DNA of 64,000 nt. Source: Bacteroidota bacterium. GTDB taxonomy: Bacteria > Bacteroidota > Bacteroidia > Bacteroidales > UBA5342. Under the pieces are notes generated by a model. That model searched no databases. It was not told the DNA's origin and saw only the letters and a list, made by a program, of their open reading frames with translations. This document shows, piece by piece, positions 35,293 through 44,255 of the stretch. The position numbers and the translations under genes were made by a program. The stretch lies in NCBI GenBank assembly GCA_003249935.1, contig QKHT01000212.1, forward strand, positions 124,001 through 188,000, in the 5' to 3' direction. Each line of letters opens with the position of its first letter. Positions within the stretch are counted from its first letter, which is position 1.

Positions 35293-37401
35293 TCAACGAA
35301 CAAGTTTAACCAGTATGATGGGCGATAATTCGCGGTACTTCGCATTTTCGAAGGTGCGTTTCCCTTTTTTTACTATTTCGCCATTTACAGTACCAACCAG
35401 TGAGATGGGTAATTGCTGTCCGATAAATTTTTTGCCTTTAGGTAAGTCGTAGTGTATATTCACAATTTTTTCAGTTTCACCAGCCAAAAAAGTAACGGGT
35501 TCTATCGTAATCTTTTTCATTTTACGACCAAGATTTACCATCACAGGGTCTGTAAAACCCGGTTCCCGAATAATACGTACTTTTAATGGTAATACATTAG
35601 CTGAAGCCGAAGCAATTACCGGTACCGACAAAAAACGCTCTGTTTCGGGCGAAAAATGAACCGAAAAGGGTGCCTTAGGGGTAATGTGTGCTTCGAAATC
35701 GGCTGCCGGAATATGGTGTGTATAGTAAAATGCCTGCATCATTTCGTCGGTGGCTACGGCTGTTTTTGTCTCCGGTTCATTCTTTCCTCTTGCCACACTG
35801 CTAGCACTCACAGCGATTTTTACCTTACCGGGTTTGGCTTTTTCGGGAGCTGTAACCGAAATTTCCCAAACCTTAACACCCGGTGGAATGTTTAAGCTAC
35901 TGACCTTGTACCCATCGGGTAGTCCGTCTATTTTTACAGTCATGGGTGTTGTTTTATTTTCGGCTGATGTTATTTGGAGTTTAAAAATTGCTGTTCCGGC
36001 TTGTGGTAGTGTAATTATTGCCGGTGAAACAAATACTTCGAACGAAGGTATGGTTTTAAGCCGTTGAATTACATAATTGTATTGCGGACCATAATGGCCT
36101 GTTACATCCTCTACTTCAATATGATACGTACCCGAACTCTTTATCTGGTATTTTAACAGTGGGTCGGCATGAAAGGTCATCAGCCCCTGCATATCATCTT
36201 CAACATCGTCCGAGCTGGCCAAAAGATTTCCATTGGCATCGGTTAAACGTAGTCTGGCATCGAGTAACGAGCCAAGTTTTCGGGCCGAAATAGCCACAAT
36301 TACTTGCTCATTTTTCTTTGCTTCGATGGTGTACTTTTGAACCGGATGTGCCATTGACAGCGAATCGAACACTACCCTGCCCGTTTCGAGTGTCTCTATT
36401 GCCCCGGCTTTGGTAAATACTTTTAAATGGCGCGGTTCACTCAAAAACGGTACACTGTTGCTTATATAACCGCCTTTTCCTGTGGCGGTAACTGATATAA
36501 TACCATCGGCTTTTGGTTTGAACCGTAATGATTCTTTGGGTAAGTTTATTCCTGAGAGTTGAACGGTGCTTGTTTTTCCGGTTCGGCCAATAAATGGTGT
36601 AACACTATTTAATAACGGAATTTCACCAAGGTCGATACGATAGTTAAAATCCTCACGGCCACGGAATATCGCATCGTGTATCTCCAGGGTGTAGGTATCT
36701 GTTTCGGGAATTTGAAAAGCAATAACAGGATCGGGCATATTGTGGTAGTCGTCGTTATAAGCCACCTCATGCCCGGCACTGTTGGTAATGGTTAACACTG
36801 CCTGAAACCATCCCGGCACAGCATCGGCAATGTAAGGCACCAAAGCCCTTGCCTTTGTATACGCCACTAACCGGGTTCCTTTTTCGGCTCTGAAGGTAAA
36901 ATAGTCGCATTCGCCAGGCATAATCTGGCCACATAATGTAGCCGGAAGTTCGGACACCGGAGTCGGTGTTATTTTGGTTGAACCAAGCCGTTCGGTTATG
37001 TTAATATATTGACCCACATCGAATGGAAGTTTGTTAGAAACCCCACTGGTCGACAATAGGCGTAAATCGCGAAATCCGGGGACAGCATTGCGGGCTATTT
37101 CTACACGCACTTTTATCCGATCGGCTAACTGCGGACTAACCTGATCGTCGATTCTTTTGCCTTTATTTTTAAACTTTTTGTTGGTTGTGCCATCTGTTTC
37201 TGTTGGCAAGATAGTGGTTTTTACGCCATCGCCGCTAACCAATACACTTGTGGCATTACCAAGGTTCAATCCTCCGATTTCTATATCGAAAGATGTGCCA
37301 CATTGGCCTCCTGCCGGATAGATATAACCGATGGTAAGCTTTTGCGCCCATACATTTACAACACATGTTAGGGCCATTATTGCCATTAAATATCGTTTCA
37401 T
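35293..37401 (-). CDS. Secreted PPC-domain protein of the planctomycete-type operon
   Basis: 702 residues with signal peptide MKRYLMAIMALTCVVNVWAQ. An IPT-like module (about 25-110) is followed by two bacterial pre-peptidase C-terminal (PPC) beta-sandwiches: DYFTFRAEKGTRLVAYTKAR and TYTLEIHDAIFRGREDFNYRIDLG mark the first (about 170-265), and VIVAISARKLGSLLDARLRL and TYHIEVEDVTG the second (about 345-450). Several Ig-like segments end the protein. No protease domain and no sorting tail are visible. PPC proteins of this kind accompany DUF1501/DUF1553 in planctomycetes and some Bacteroidota. Its ATG overlaps the DUF1501 stop (ATGA). Exact role unknown; likely periplasmic or surface binding. Confidence 0.82.
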   Translation of the reverse strand: MKRYLMAIMALTCVVNVWAQKLTIGYIYPAGGQCGTSFDIEIGGLNLGNATSVLVSGDGVKTTILPTETDGTTNKKFKNKGKRIDDQVSPQLADRIKVRVEIARNAVPGFRDLRLLSTSGVSNKLPFDVGQYINITERLGSTKITPTPVSELPATLCGQIMPGECDYFTFRAEKGTRLVAYTKARALVPYIADAVPGWFQAVLTITNSAGHEVAYNDDYHNMPDPVIAFQIPETDTYTLEIHDAIFRGREDFNYRIDLGEIPLLNSVTPFIGRTGKTSTVQLSGINLPKESLRFKPKADGIISVTATGKGGYISNSVPFLSEPRHLKVFTKAGAIETLETGRVVFDSLSMAHPVQKYTIEAKKNEQVIVAISARKLGSLLDARLRLTDANGNLLASSDDVEDDMQGLMTFHADPLLKYQIKSSGTYHIEVEDVTGHYGPQYNYVIQRLKTIPSFEVFVSPAIITLPQAGTAIFKLQITSAENKTTPMTVKIDGLPDGYKVSSLNIPPGVKVWEISVTAPEKAKPGKVKIAVSASSVARGKNEPETKTAVATDEMMQAFYYTHHIPAADFEAHITPKAPFSVHFSPETERFLSVPVIASASANVLPLKVRIIREPGFTDPVMVNLGRKMKKITIEPVTFLAGETEKIVNIHYDLPKGKKFIGQQLPISLVGTVNGEIVKKGKRTFENAKYRELSPIILVKLVR

Positions 37402-38711
37402 TTTTCGGTAGATTTCTGTGTATTAATAAGTTCGTATAGCAAACCATTGCTTTGGTCCTTTTTTCCAAGCGAAGGCAAAAGCGGCAATGTTCCTTCCGAC
37501 GGATGCGGTAGCGTGCCATTGGGGTCAATTCCCATTAACGTATAAACTGTACCAATTAAGTCGCAAGGATACACTTTGCGGTCCAGAATCTCCTCGCCGG
37601 TGGCATCGGTTCGACCCAGAATTTTGCCAGGCATCAATCCGCCGCCAGCCACTAAATAGCTAAAAGCTTTACCAAAATGCGACCGGCCACCATTCCATGG
37701 GGCTTCCCACAACACTTTTGGCGTGCGGCCAAACTCGCCACCACATAAAACAATGGTGCTATCGAGTAATCCTTTTTCGTCGAGGTCGGTAAGTAGTGCC
37801 CACAATGCCCGGTCCAATTCCGGTAACATCTCGTTCATGCGCTGAAAGTGCATTTTATGTGTATCCCAACCAGTGGTACGTACGTTTACAAATGGAACGC
37901 CGGCTTGCACTAATTTTCGGGCAACGAGACACGACTGACCCAACCGGTTCATACCATATTTATCGCGCATGGCTTTAGATTCGGTAGATAGGTCGAATAT
38001 ATTCTTTGCATCGCCGGTAATAAAATTCATATTTTTACGGTGATAATTATCAAAAAGTAGCTGTATGGCCGAGTCGGCTTTTACCGGCGAGCAACTGTTA
38101 ATTTGGTCAAGCAGAGCCATTCGGTCTGCTAATTTTTGTGGTTTGACCCATGTATTAATAATCCCTTCGACTTCGAATTTACCTTTTTCGGGCGAACCAC
38201 CTGTGTCGAACGATTTGTAGTTATTGCCCAAAAAACCACCCTCATTAAACCGGCTATTTGCACTTGTAAGTGAAATATACGGAGGCAAAATTCCCGAATA
38301 TGAATGCTGTTTTTCGAAATTAATAACCGCCCCGAATGAAGGATAAACCACTGGTCCGCCGCTAAGATCGCCCGTAATCATGGCATAATGAGCCGATTCA
38401 TGAGCATTAATACCATGTGTCATACTGCGAATAAGCGTATATTTATCGGCAATGGAAGCAAGCAGAGGAAGCTTTGCACCAATAAAAGTTCCGGGCACAT
38501 TGGTTTCAATAGCGTCTTTGTACAAACCAAAATAATCGCGGCCGGCATCGGGTTTGGGGTCGAACGTATCGGTTTGTGCCGGTCCGCCATCGAGGTATAT
38601 GAGTATTACCGATTTAGCTGTTTGTGCCTGAACCGACATGGAACTTATAAGAGCTAAAACAGCCAGACCTTTTGAATTGATATAATGACCTAAAATCATG
38701 GGTTCAAACAT
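37398..38711 (-). CDS. DUF1501 (sulfatase/phosphatase-fold) secreted protein
   Basis: 437 residues; the family shares the alkaline-phosphatase/sulfatase fold, with no proven activity. Diagnostic parts: VILIYLDGGPAQTDTFDPKP (metal-site Asp), SMTHGINAHESAHYAMITG, and IVLCGGEFGRTPKVLWEAPW-NGGRSHF (Asp/His cluster). A hydrophobic start (GLAVLALISSMSVQAQT) indicates export. Stop and start overlap both neighbours: TAATG with DUF1553 upstream and ATGA with the PPC gene downstream. DUF1501 and DUF1553 proteins nearly always occur as a pair, so they probably act in one complex or pathway. Confidence 0.9.
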   Translation of the reverse strand: MFEPMILGHYINSKGLAVLALISSMSVQAQTAKSVILIYLDGGPAQTDTFDPKPDAGRDYFGLYKDAIETNVPGTFIGAKLPLLASIADKYTLIRSMTHGINAHESAHYAMITGDLSGGPVVYPSFGAVINFEKQHSYSGILPPYISLTSANSRFNEGGFLGNNYKSFDTGGSPEKGKFEVEGIINTWVKPQKLADRMALLDQINSCSPVKADSAIQLLFDNYHRKNMNFITGDAKNIFDLSTESKAMRDKYGMNRLGQSCLVARKLVQAGVPFVNVRTTGWDTHKMHFQRMNEMLPELDRALWALLTDLDEKGLLDSTIVLCGGEFGRTPKVLWEAPWNGGRSHFGKAFSYLVAGGGLMPGKILGRTDATGEEILDRKVYPCDLIGTVYTLMGIDPNGTLPHPSEGTLPLLPSLGKKDQSNGLLYELINTQKSTEK

Positions 38712-40156
38712 TAATGATTATATAAAAATTCGATACTGTTAATCTGTGTCCAAACAATATCGGTTGCAAAGTTGCGTAACGATTGTTTGTTTAAGTTGGC
38801 GTATGTTTTATAAATTTCGCGCTCTTTTGCTGTAGGCATACGCGAAAGTGTAAGGAGCGTAATTTGCTGCAGCAGTTGAACCTGATTTTTGTACGTTTTA
38901 CACAACCCGTTGAGAACCGGACTCTGCCGTATTTTGTTTTCGAGTTCAGATGAGTTCATAAGATACAGCAATTGTTGTGCAGTGAGTTGGATATTATGCT
39001 GGTTTTCGAACGAAATATCACGGGAAGCACGGCCAAAGAGTTCGAGAACAGGGCTTGAGACAGTGGCATCACCTAATTCAATGGCAGGCGTTCCCAAGGG
39101 ATAAAACGTAAAGGGTTCGGGCACACGACTAATATATTGGTCTGATATGCCGGTAATATCGGCAATCGCATCAACTACAACCTCGGCTAAAAGCCGTTGC
39201 GACACAAATCCGCCGGGAGTTCCGGCCGCACTTTGGTAAATGTCCGAATTAAGTATTTCCCGCATCAAAGCTTTTACATTGTAACCATTTTTAATAAAAT
39301 GGGTTGTAAGGGCATTAAGTAATGATTCATTCGATGGCGGATTATCATCACGCCAATCGTCGGGTTCGTCCACAATACCCTTGCCCATAATCCAGTACCA
39401 GATACGATTGGCCATAACTGCTGCAAACTGTGTATTATTATTGGTGAGCCAGTTAACATAAGGAATACGCCAATCTGTTCCGGCATTAAGTTTAATATTT
39501 GTACTATCATTTATACGAATGGAAGAATTAAATATCGGAACATGCGTATCGATAAACACAATTTCCTCCTTCCATTCTTTAGTGTTTTTATAATTCAACT
39601 GTGCAAAGCAGGTGCTGCCATCGCCTCTTGTCGATCGGCTTCCCAAAAACAAAAGGTTTATGTTATTGTAAATAATGGCAGGGGTGCGTTTTGGAAAAGC
39701 CCGGTAGAAGTTAACAGCCGGTTGTCTGAAATTGCTGCCTTGCGAAAGCAGTAGTTCGCGAACCATCTGATGATAGGGCGTATTTTCAGCAATATGCTCG
39801 TGAAGCCAGCGGTTGTATGCCTGCACCCCGTTGGGCCATAGTTTAGATGGAAACTCCGATTTAATTCGCAGCATATCGCCCCATCGCATGGTGAGCATTG
39901 CATTACAACCTTCGGATGCCAATAAACTGTCGATAAGTTGAGCGCGTTTGCTTGGATTCTCGGATTTTAAAAAAGATTCGGCGAATGTTGGTTGGGGCAG
40001 GCGACCGGTAATAACTATAAATGTACGACGCAAAAATTCAGCATCCGAGATGCGTTTATCGTGTGGTGGCTTTTGCTTAATATAACTGTCGATAGAATGG
40101 CCAAATGACGTAACGGCGATTATCCATAACAATAATATGACTTGTAATTGGTTCAT
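38711..40156 (-). CDS. Compact DUF1549-DUF1553 (PSCyt2-PSD1) secreted protein
   Basis: 481 residues from MNQLQVILLLWIIAVTSF (signal peptide; a longer frame from 40225 overlaps the upstream gene). The first half is DUF1549 (about 35-190: EFLRRTFIVITGRLPQPTFAE, MLTMRWGDMLRIKSEFPSK, NTPYHQMVRELLLSQGS). The second is DUF1553 (about 235-470: AVMANRIWYWIMGKGIVDEPDDWRDDNPPSN, ALMREILNSDIYQSAAG). Planctomycete versions are twice this size and begin with a haem-binding PSCyt1 domain; none is present here, and no CxxCH is visible. Function unknown. It follows the chorismatase-like gene by 10 bases. Confidence 0.87.
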   Translation of the reverse strand: MNQLQVILLLWIIAVTSFGHSIDSYIKQKPPHDKRISDAEFLRRTFIVITGRLPQPTFAESFLKSENPSKRAQLIDSLLASEGCNAMLTMRWGDMLRIKSEFPSKLWPNGVQAYNRWLHEHIAENTPYHQMVRELLLSQGSNFRQPAVNFYRAFPKRTPAIIYNNINLLFLGSRSTRGDGSTCFAQLNYKNTKEWKEEIVFIDTHVPIFNSSIRINDSTNIKLNAGTDWRIPYVNWLTNNNTQFAAVMANRIWYWIMGKGIVDEPDDWRDDNPPSNESLLNALTTHFIKNGYNVKALMREILNSDIYQSAAGTPGGFVSQRLLAEVVVDAIADITGISDQYISRVPEPFTFYPLGTPAIELGDATVSSPVLELFGRASRDISFENQHNIQLTAQQLLYLMNSSELENKIRQSPVLNGLCKTYKNQVQLLQQITLLTLSRMPTAKEREIYKTYANLNKQSLRNFATDIVWTQINSIEFLYNH

Positions 40157-40166
40157 GCAGAAGATA

Positions 40167-41330
40167 TTAAATTGTTGAAGTATATTTTGGTTGATTACAT
40201 GGCACAAATATGCCCGAGGCAACACCCTCTATTTCTACCAATAGTTCGCGGCGACAGATACCGGCTTGTGTGTAGAGTGTTGGTATCTTTGGCCATATTT
40301 TATCAATTTCGGCTTTAACAGGCGCGAAATCGGCCGCATTTCTCACATAAACACGCACCGATTCCATTTGCATTTCGGCTTTTGGTTTATACCCCGGAAT
40401 GTGAAGATTATCGGAGGCAATAAGTGCTTTAATATTGTTGATGGTTTCGATTGTTTGCCGAACAGCGTCGGTATTTTGTGAACTTTGTTCGCCATGTATG
40501 GCAGCAGTTCCCGAAATGTAACACACGGCCATTCCATTGCTGATGATTAGTTTGGCACGTTCGAATTTTGGCGTGGTATTAATATTTCGACCTACAAGAA
40601 CCCGGGGCGAATATGCATGTGCGGCCAATTGCACCGGACTGTTCACTGAAAAAATGGATGTATTGCCGGTTGGATTGAATGCTATAAAACTTACTATTAC
40701 ACCGTGCATTTCCATCGAAATTCCTGTGGCTGCCGGGTAACCTTCGGGCCATTTGGCTTGACCGTAGAACCGGCTTCGTGAATCGTTAAAAGCCTGATAA
40801 TTTTGTACTAACCCATCCATTTGAGTAATATGACCGATGTAGTTCCACTGTCTTATGATGTCTTTTACTTCAAAATTTTCGGCATGTAAAAGTGCCTTAC
40901 AAGTAGCAAATACCTCATCACTTTGGATACCGACATTTTCGTGTGGATTGTTTGCAAATAGGCCATCGGCAAAAAAATATTTACCCTCTTTTGTCGATAT
41001 GGTGAGGGTATTCACATGGTTCGAAACACGGTACACTTTGGGTATATTTCGCCAAACTTCCGGCAAACTGTATACCTCCACCGCCATTTCGTCTGCACAA
41101 GTACAGGGTTGAACCACAAAACTAACCAATGGTGTATTTTTTGAAAACTGTCCGGATACAGCCGATTTTATGCCCTCTAATATTTCGAAATAACTGATAT
41201 TTGAACCGGTACCGAAAAACGTAAGTTTTATTACCAGCTCTTTTTCTTCAATCTGAAGTAAAAGTGCATCAATTGCCTGTAACAAGTTTTTATCCTTAGT
41301 AGTAAAGACTTTGCATAAAAATGGAATCAT
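40167..41330 (-). CDS. Chorismatase-like two-domain Rid-fold protein (FkbO/Hyg5/XanB2 group)
   Basis: 387 cytosolic residues (no signal peptide). The C-terminal third is a YjgF/Rid-like domain (about 245-385: LIISNGMAVCYISGTAAIHG, IKALIASDNLHIPGYKPKAE), and the N-terminal part is a second, degenerate copy. The closing AGICRRELLVEIEGVASG carries a Cys-Arg-Arg and a Glu at the place where chorismatases hold their catalytic Glu, and the internal SRSRFYGQAKWPEGYP resembles their Arg/Tyr chorismate-binding region. If correct, it would turn chorismate into pyruvate plus a hydroxybenzoate or dihydrodiol. The assignment rests on memory of those motifs; a plain Rid-like imine deaminase is the alternative. 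It leads the operon with the DUF1549/1553, DUF1501 and PPC genes. Confidence 0.62.
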   Translation of the reverse strand: MIPFLCKVFTTKDKNLLQAIDALLLQIEEKELVIKLTFFGTGSNISYFEILEGIKSAVSGQFSKNTPLVSFVVQPCTCADEMAVEVYSLPEVWRNIPKVYRVSNHVNTLTISTKEGKYFFADGLFANNPHENVGIQSDEVFATCKALLHAENFEVKDIIRQWNYIGHITQMDGLVQNYQAFNDSRSRFYGQAKWPEGYPAATGISMEMHGVIVSFIAFNPTGNTSIFSVNSPVQLAAHAYSPRVLVGRNINTTPKFERAKLIISNGMAVCYISGTAAIHGEQSSQNTDAVRQTIETINNIKALIASDNLHIPGYKPKAEMQMESVRVYVRNAADFAPVKAEIDKIWPKIPTLYTQAGICRRELLVEIEGVASGIFVPCNQPKYTSTI

Positions 41331-41470
41331 TTTGGATTTTTGTTTTAGCTAAAAGATTTTAAGTATAGACAACCTATTTTAAGGAAGGTTTAATTTTACT
41401 GCACAATAAATATTCCGGAACCGTTTTATCTTTAGCTTAATTTGTTCCGATATAGTTAACCCAATAATTC

Positions 41471-41615
41471 GTTAGATTTTCGACGTTCGACGTTCGACGT
41501 TCGACAAAATTTAAGAGGCTCATATACAATTATTTACAAATATTCACATTATTGTGTAATGTGCTTAATATCAATGTATTATAAAAGCTTAACGAACTAT
41601 TATAACCATAGTGAG
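41471..41615. repeat. Dispersed intergenic repeat, copy C, with 7-bp tandem units
   Basis: The fullest copy. GTTAGATTTT is followed by three and a half tandem CGACGTT units (41481-41505), then AAAATTTAAGAGGCTCATATAC, and at the end ATTATAAAAGCTTAACGAAC. Both flanks match copy A, and the middle matches copy B. Confidence 0.6.
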
Positions 41616-42213
41616 TTAGAAAAAAAAGAATAAAAGTTTAATTTATAACAGCTTACATTTTAAGAACTTGATAGGTATGATTAGATTTATCAAACAATAG
41701 TAAATATTTACCGAACTTTTCAGTTAAAGTATGCTCTGATTAATGGTTTTTATTGGCATTCAATACGTATGCAGTACAAAAATCGGGATTACAATCTGAC
41801 ATAAAAAGTATGGTAACAGATCGTATCATCGACAGTCACTTTACATTGGTTTATATTTAATTTTAAGCTCTTTTGCGGGATTTAATATGTTAAATGCAAA
41901 GTAGTACAAATTGAAAAAAAGTGGTAGTATAATAATCAAATTCTCTTGTTTTTGGCGTATTTTAAAGTCTGCTCATGTAAAATGCTTAAAATCATATTTG
42001 AAGACCATAACTGGCTGTTTTTTGAGGTTTTTCGGTTCAAATAATACAATAATATGGAAGTAATCCGTCGAAATACAACCGGAAACAGTAATTTAATACT
42101 CACTATTCTAATTATTTACACATTTTATTCAGAATAACTCTAAATCACTTTTACCCCATGATTGACAAAGCAATAAATACTATATTGCAACGATTTTTTG
42201 GAAAGGAGAGAAA

Positions 42214-42237
42214 CCCCTTTTTGTGAGCAAAAAGGGG
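42214..42237. other. Perfect hairpin in the etfB leader
   Basis: Ten-pair stem CCCCTTTTTG/CAAAAAGGGG with TGAG loop, about 63 bases before the etfB ATG. No U-tract follows, so it is not a normal terminator. It could be a leader structure or a protein site. Confidence 0.45.
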
Positions 42238-42299
42238 CAAAAGGAAAGAATATAAAATTTAGTTTTTAATAAGCAGAAAGATTAAAAGTCTAATACATT

Positions 42300-43172
42300 A
42301 TGGGATTGAAGATTGTAGTTTTGGCTAAGCAGGTACCCGATACACGCAATGTGGGTAAAGATGCGATGAAAGCCGACGGAACAGTGAACAGGGCCGCTTT
42401 GCCGGCAATATTTAACCCTGAAGACCTGAATGCACTTGAACAAGCATTGAGATTAAAGGAAAAATATGAAGGTTCGACTGTGACCATACTTACGATGGGT
42501 CCGGGCAGAGCGGCCGAGATCATCAGAGAGGGCATGTACAGAGGTGCAGACAACGGTTTTTTACTTACAGACAGGGCATTTGCAGGTAGCGACACGCTGG
42601 CTACTTCGTATGCACTTTCGAAAGCAATTGAATACATTGGAAAGTTCGATGTTATTGTGTGTGGTCGCCAGGCTATTGATGGCGATACCGCGCAAGTTGG
42701 ACCGCAAGTAGCAGAAAAACTTAATTTACCGCAAATTACCTATGCCGAAAATATTGTTTCGGCCGAAAATGGTAAGATTGTGGTTGTACGTCGTTTGGAA
42801 AGAGGTGTTGAAACGGTTAGCGGTCCAATGCCAATGGTTGTAACAGTAAATAGTACCGCACCCGAATGCCGTCCGCGTAATGCACGCAGATTAATGCAGT
42901 TTAAACATGCACGCACCATTACCGAACGTCAGGAATCGAACGACGATTATGTGGCCATGTATAGCGAACGTCCTTATCTTAACATACAGGAAATCACAGC
43001 ATTGGACATAAAAGGTGATGCCGCTCAACTTGGACTTTCGGGTTCACCCACAAAAGTAAAGACCATCGAAAACATCGTTTTTCAAGCCAAAGAATCTAAA
43101 ATATTGGGTACTTCGGACGACGAAATCGACGAATTGATGAAAGAGTTAATAACCAACCATACTATTGGTTAA
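42300..43172 (+). CDS. etfB: Electron transfer flavoprotein beta subunit
   Basis: Small Etf subunit of 290 residues, binding AMP or a second flavin and forming the dimer that carries electrons from acyl-CoA dehydrogenases. MGLKIVVLAKQVPDTRNVGKD is the FixA/EtfB opening. DVIVCGRQAIDGDTAQVGPQ and LNLPQITYAENIV are the family signature region, and VVRRLERGVETVSGPMPMVV follows. It is longer than the 255-residue mitochondrial type, with a C-terminal extension (SKILGTSDDEIDELMKELI). First of three genes, 18 bases before etfA. Confidence 0.95.
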   Translation: MGLKIVVLAKQVPDTRNVGKDAMKADGTVNRAALPAIFNPEDLNALEQALRLKEKYEGSTVTILTMGPGRAAEIIREGMYRGADNGFLLTDRAFAGSDTLATSYALSKAIEYIGKFDVIVCGRQAIDGDTAQVGPQVAEKLNLPQITYAENIVSAENGKIVVVRRLERGVETVSGPMPMVVTVNSTAPECRPRNARRLMQFKHARTITERQESNDDYVAMYSERPYLNIQEITALDIKGDAAQLGLSGSPTKVKTIENIVFQAKESKILGTSDDEIDELMKELITNHTIG

Positions 43173-43190
43173 TTAAAAGGAATTGAGAAA

Positions 43191-44210
43191 ATGAACAATG
43201 TATTTGTATATCTCGAGATTGAAGAGGGCATTGTAGCCGATGTGAGTCTCGAACTACTCACTAAAGGTCGCTCGCTGGCCAATCAACTGAATTGTAAACT
43301 CGAAGCTGTTGCCATTGGCCACAATTTAAAAGGACTTGAAAAACAGGTATTTCCCTATGGTGTGGATGTATTGCATACCGCCGATGATGCCCGATTGTAT
43401 CCTTATACCACGCAACCACATGCCACAATTTTGATTAAACTTTTCGAAAAGGAAAAACCACAAATTGCACTCATGGGTGCCTCGAGTATTGGTCGCGATT
43501 TGGGTCCAAGGGTTTCGTCGGCGTTGCACAGTGGGTTAACAGCCGATTGTACTTCACTCGAAATTGGTGGTCACGAAGATAAAAAGGCAGGTAAAACGTA
43601 TACCGATTTGCTTTACCAAATTCGTCCGGCATTTGGCGGTAACATTGTGGCTACAATTATTAACCCCGATTGTCGCCCACAAATGGCTACCGTACGTGAA
43701 GGTGTGATGAAAAAAGAGATTTTCGCGCAAAATCACGTTGGAAAAATTAAGCCGATTGAGGTTGCTGAATATGTGTCGGAAACAGATTTTGCAGTAAGCA
43801 TTATTGAACGTCACATGGAAAAATCGAAAGTAAACATTAAAAACTCATCGATTATTGTAGCCGGTGGTTACGGTGTAGGTTCGCGCGAGAACTTTAAGTT
43901 ACTTTTTGACCTGGCAGAAGTTATTGGAGGCGAAGTTGGTGCTTCGCGTGCCGCTATCGATGCAGGATATGCCGATAAAGACCGTCAGATTGGCCAAACC
44001 GGTATTACGGTTCGCCCAAAACTATATATCGCTTGCGGTATTTCGGGTCAAATTCAGCATGTGGCAGGTATGCAGGAAAGTGCTATCATTATTTCAATCA
44101 ACAACGATGCCAATGCGCCAATTAATCAATTGGCCGATTATCGCATCAATGGTGAGTTAGAAGAGGTGCTTCCTAAAATGATTCAATTCTACAAAAAAAA
44201 TACGAAGTAA
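43191..44210 (+). CDS. etfA: Electron transfer flavoprotein alpha subunit
   Basis: 339-residue FAD-binding subunit. The N-terminal alpha/beta domain (1-200) is followed by the FAD domain with GGYGVGSRENFKLLFDLAEV, GEVGASRAAIDAGY, RQIGQTGITVRPKLYIACGI-SGQIQH and INNDANAPINQLADYRINGE, which together are the EtfA signature. AAAGGAATTGAGAAA before the ATG is one of the few Shine-Dalgarno-like leaders in the window. No ferredoxin or NADH module is fused or adjacent, so a bifurcating role is not supported by context. Confidence 0.96.
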   Translation: MNNVFVYLEIEEGIVADVSLELLTKGRSLANQLNCKLEAVAIGHNLKGLEKQVFPYGVDVLHTADDARLYPYTTQPHATILIKLFEKEKPQIALMGASSIGRDLGPRVSSALHSGLTADCTSLEIGGHEDKKAGKTYTDLLYQIRPAFGGNIVATIINPDCRPQMATVREGVMKKEIFAQNHVGKIKPIEVAEYVSETDFAVSIIERHMEKSKVNIKNSSIIVAGGYGVGSRENFKLLFDLAEVIGGEVGASRAAIDAGYADKDRQIGQTGITVRPKLYIACGISGQIQHVAGMQESAIIISINNDANAPINQLADYRINGELEEVLPKMIQFYKKNTK

Positions 44211-44255
44211 CAGTGGATAAGCGTAATAACGGTTAACCCAAAAAAATTTTGAACA

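Larger units (their letters stand above)
41331..42299. other. 970-base gene-free region ahead of etfB
   Basis: No credible gene on either strand. It holds dispersed repeat copy C with its CGACGTT reiteration and, near the etfB side, a perfect hairpin (42214-42237). The remainder is AT-rich. It separates the minus-strand accessory block from the plus-strand etf operon, so promoters for both should be here; I found only weak -7 matches (for example TATATTG near 42181). Confidence 0.5.

Noticed and set aside
41481-41505. Tandem CGACGTT units considered as a CRISPR array
   Set aside because: Seven-base units with no spacers and no cas genes; it is a simple tandem repeat inside a dispersed intergenic repeat.
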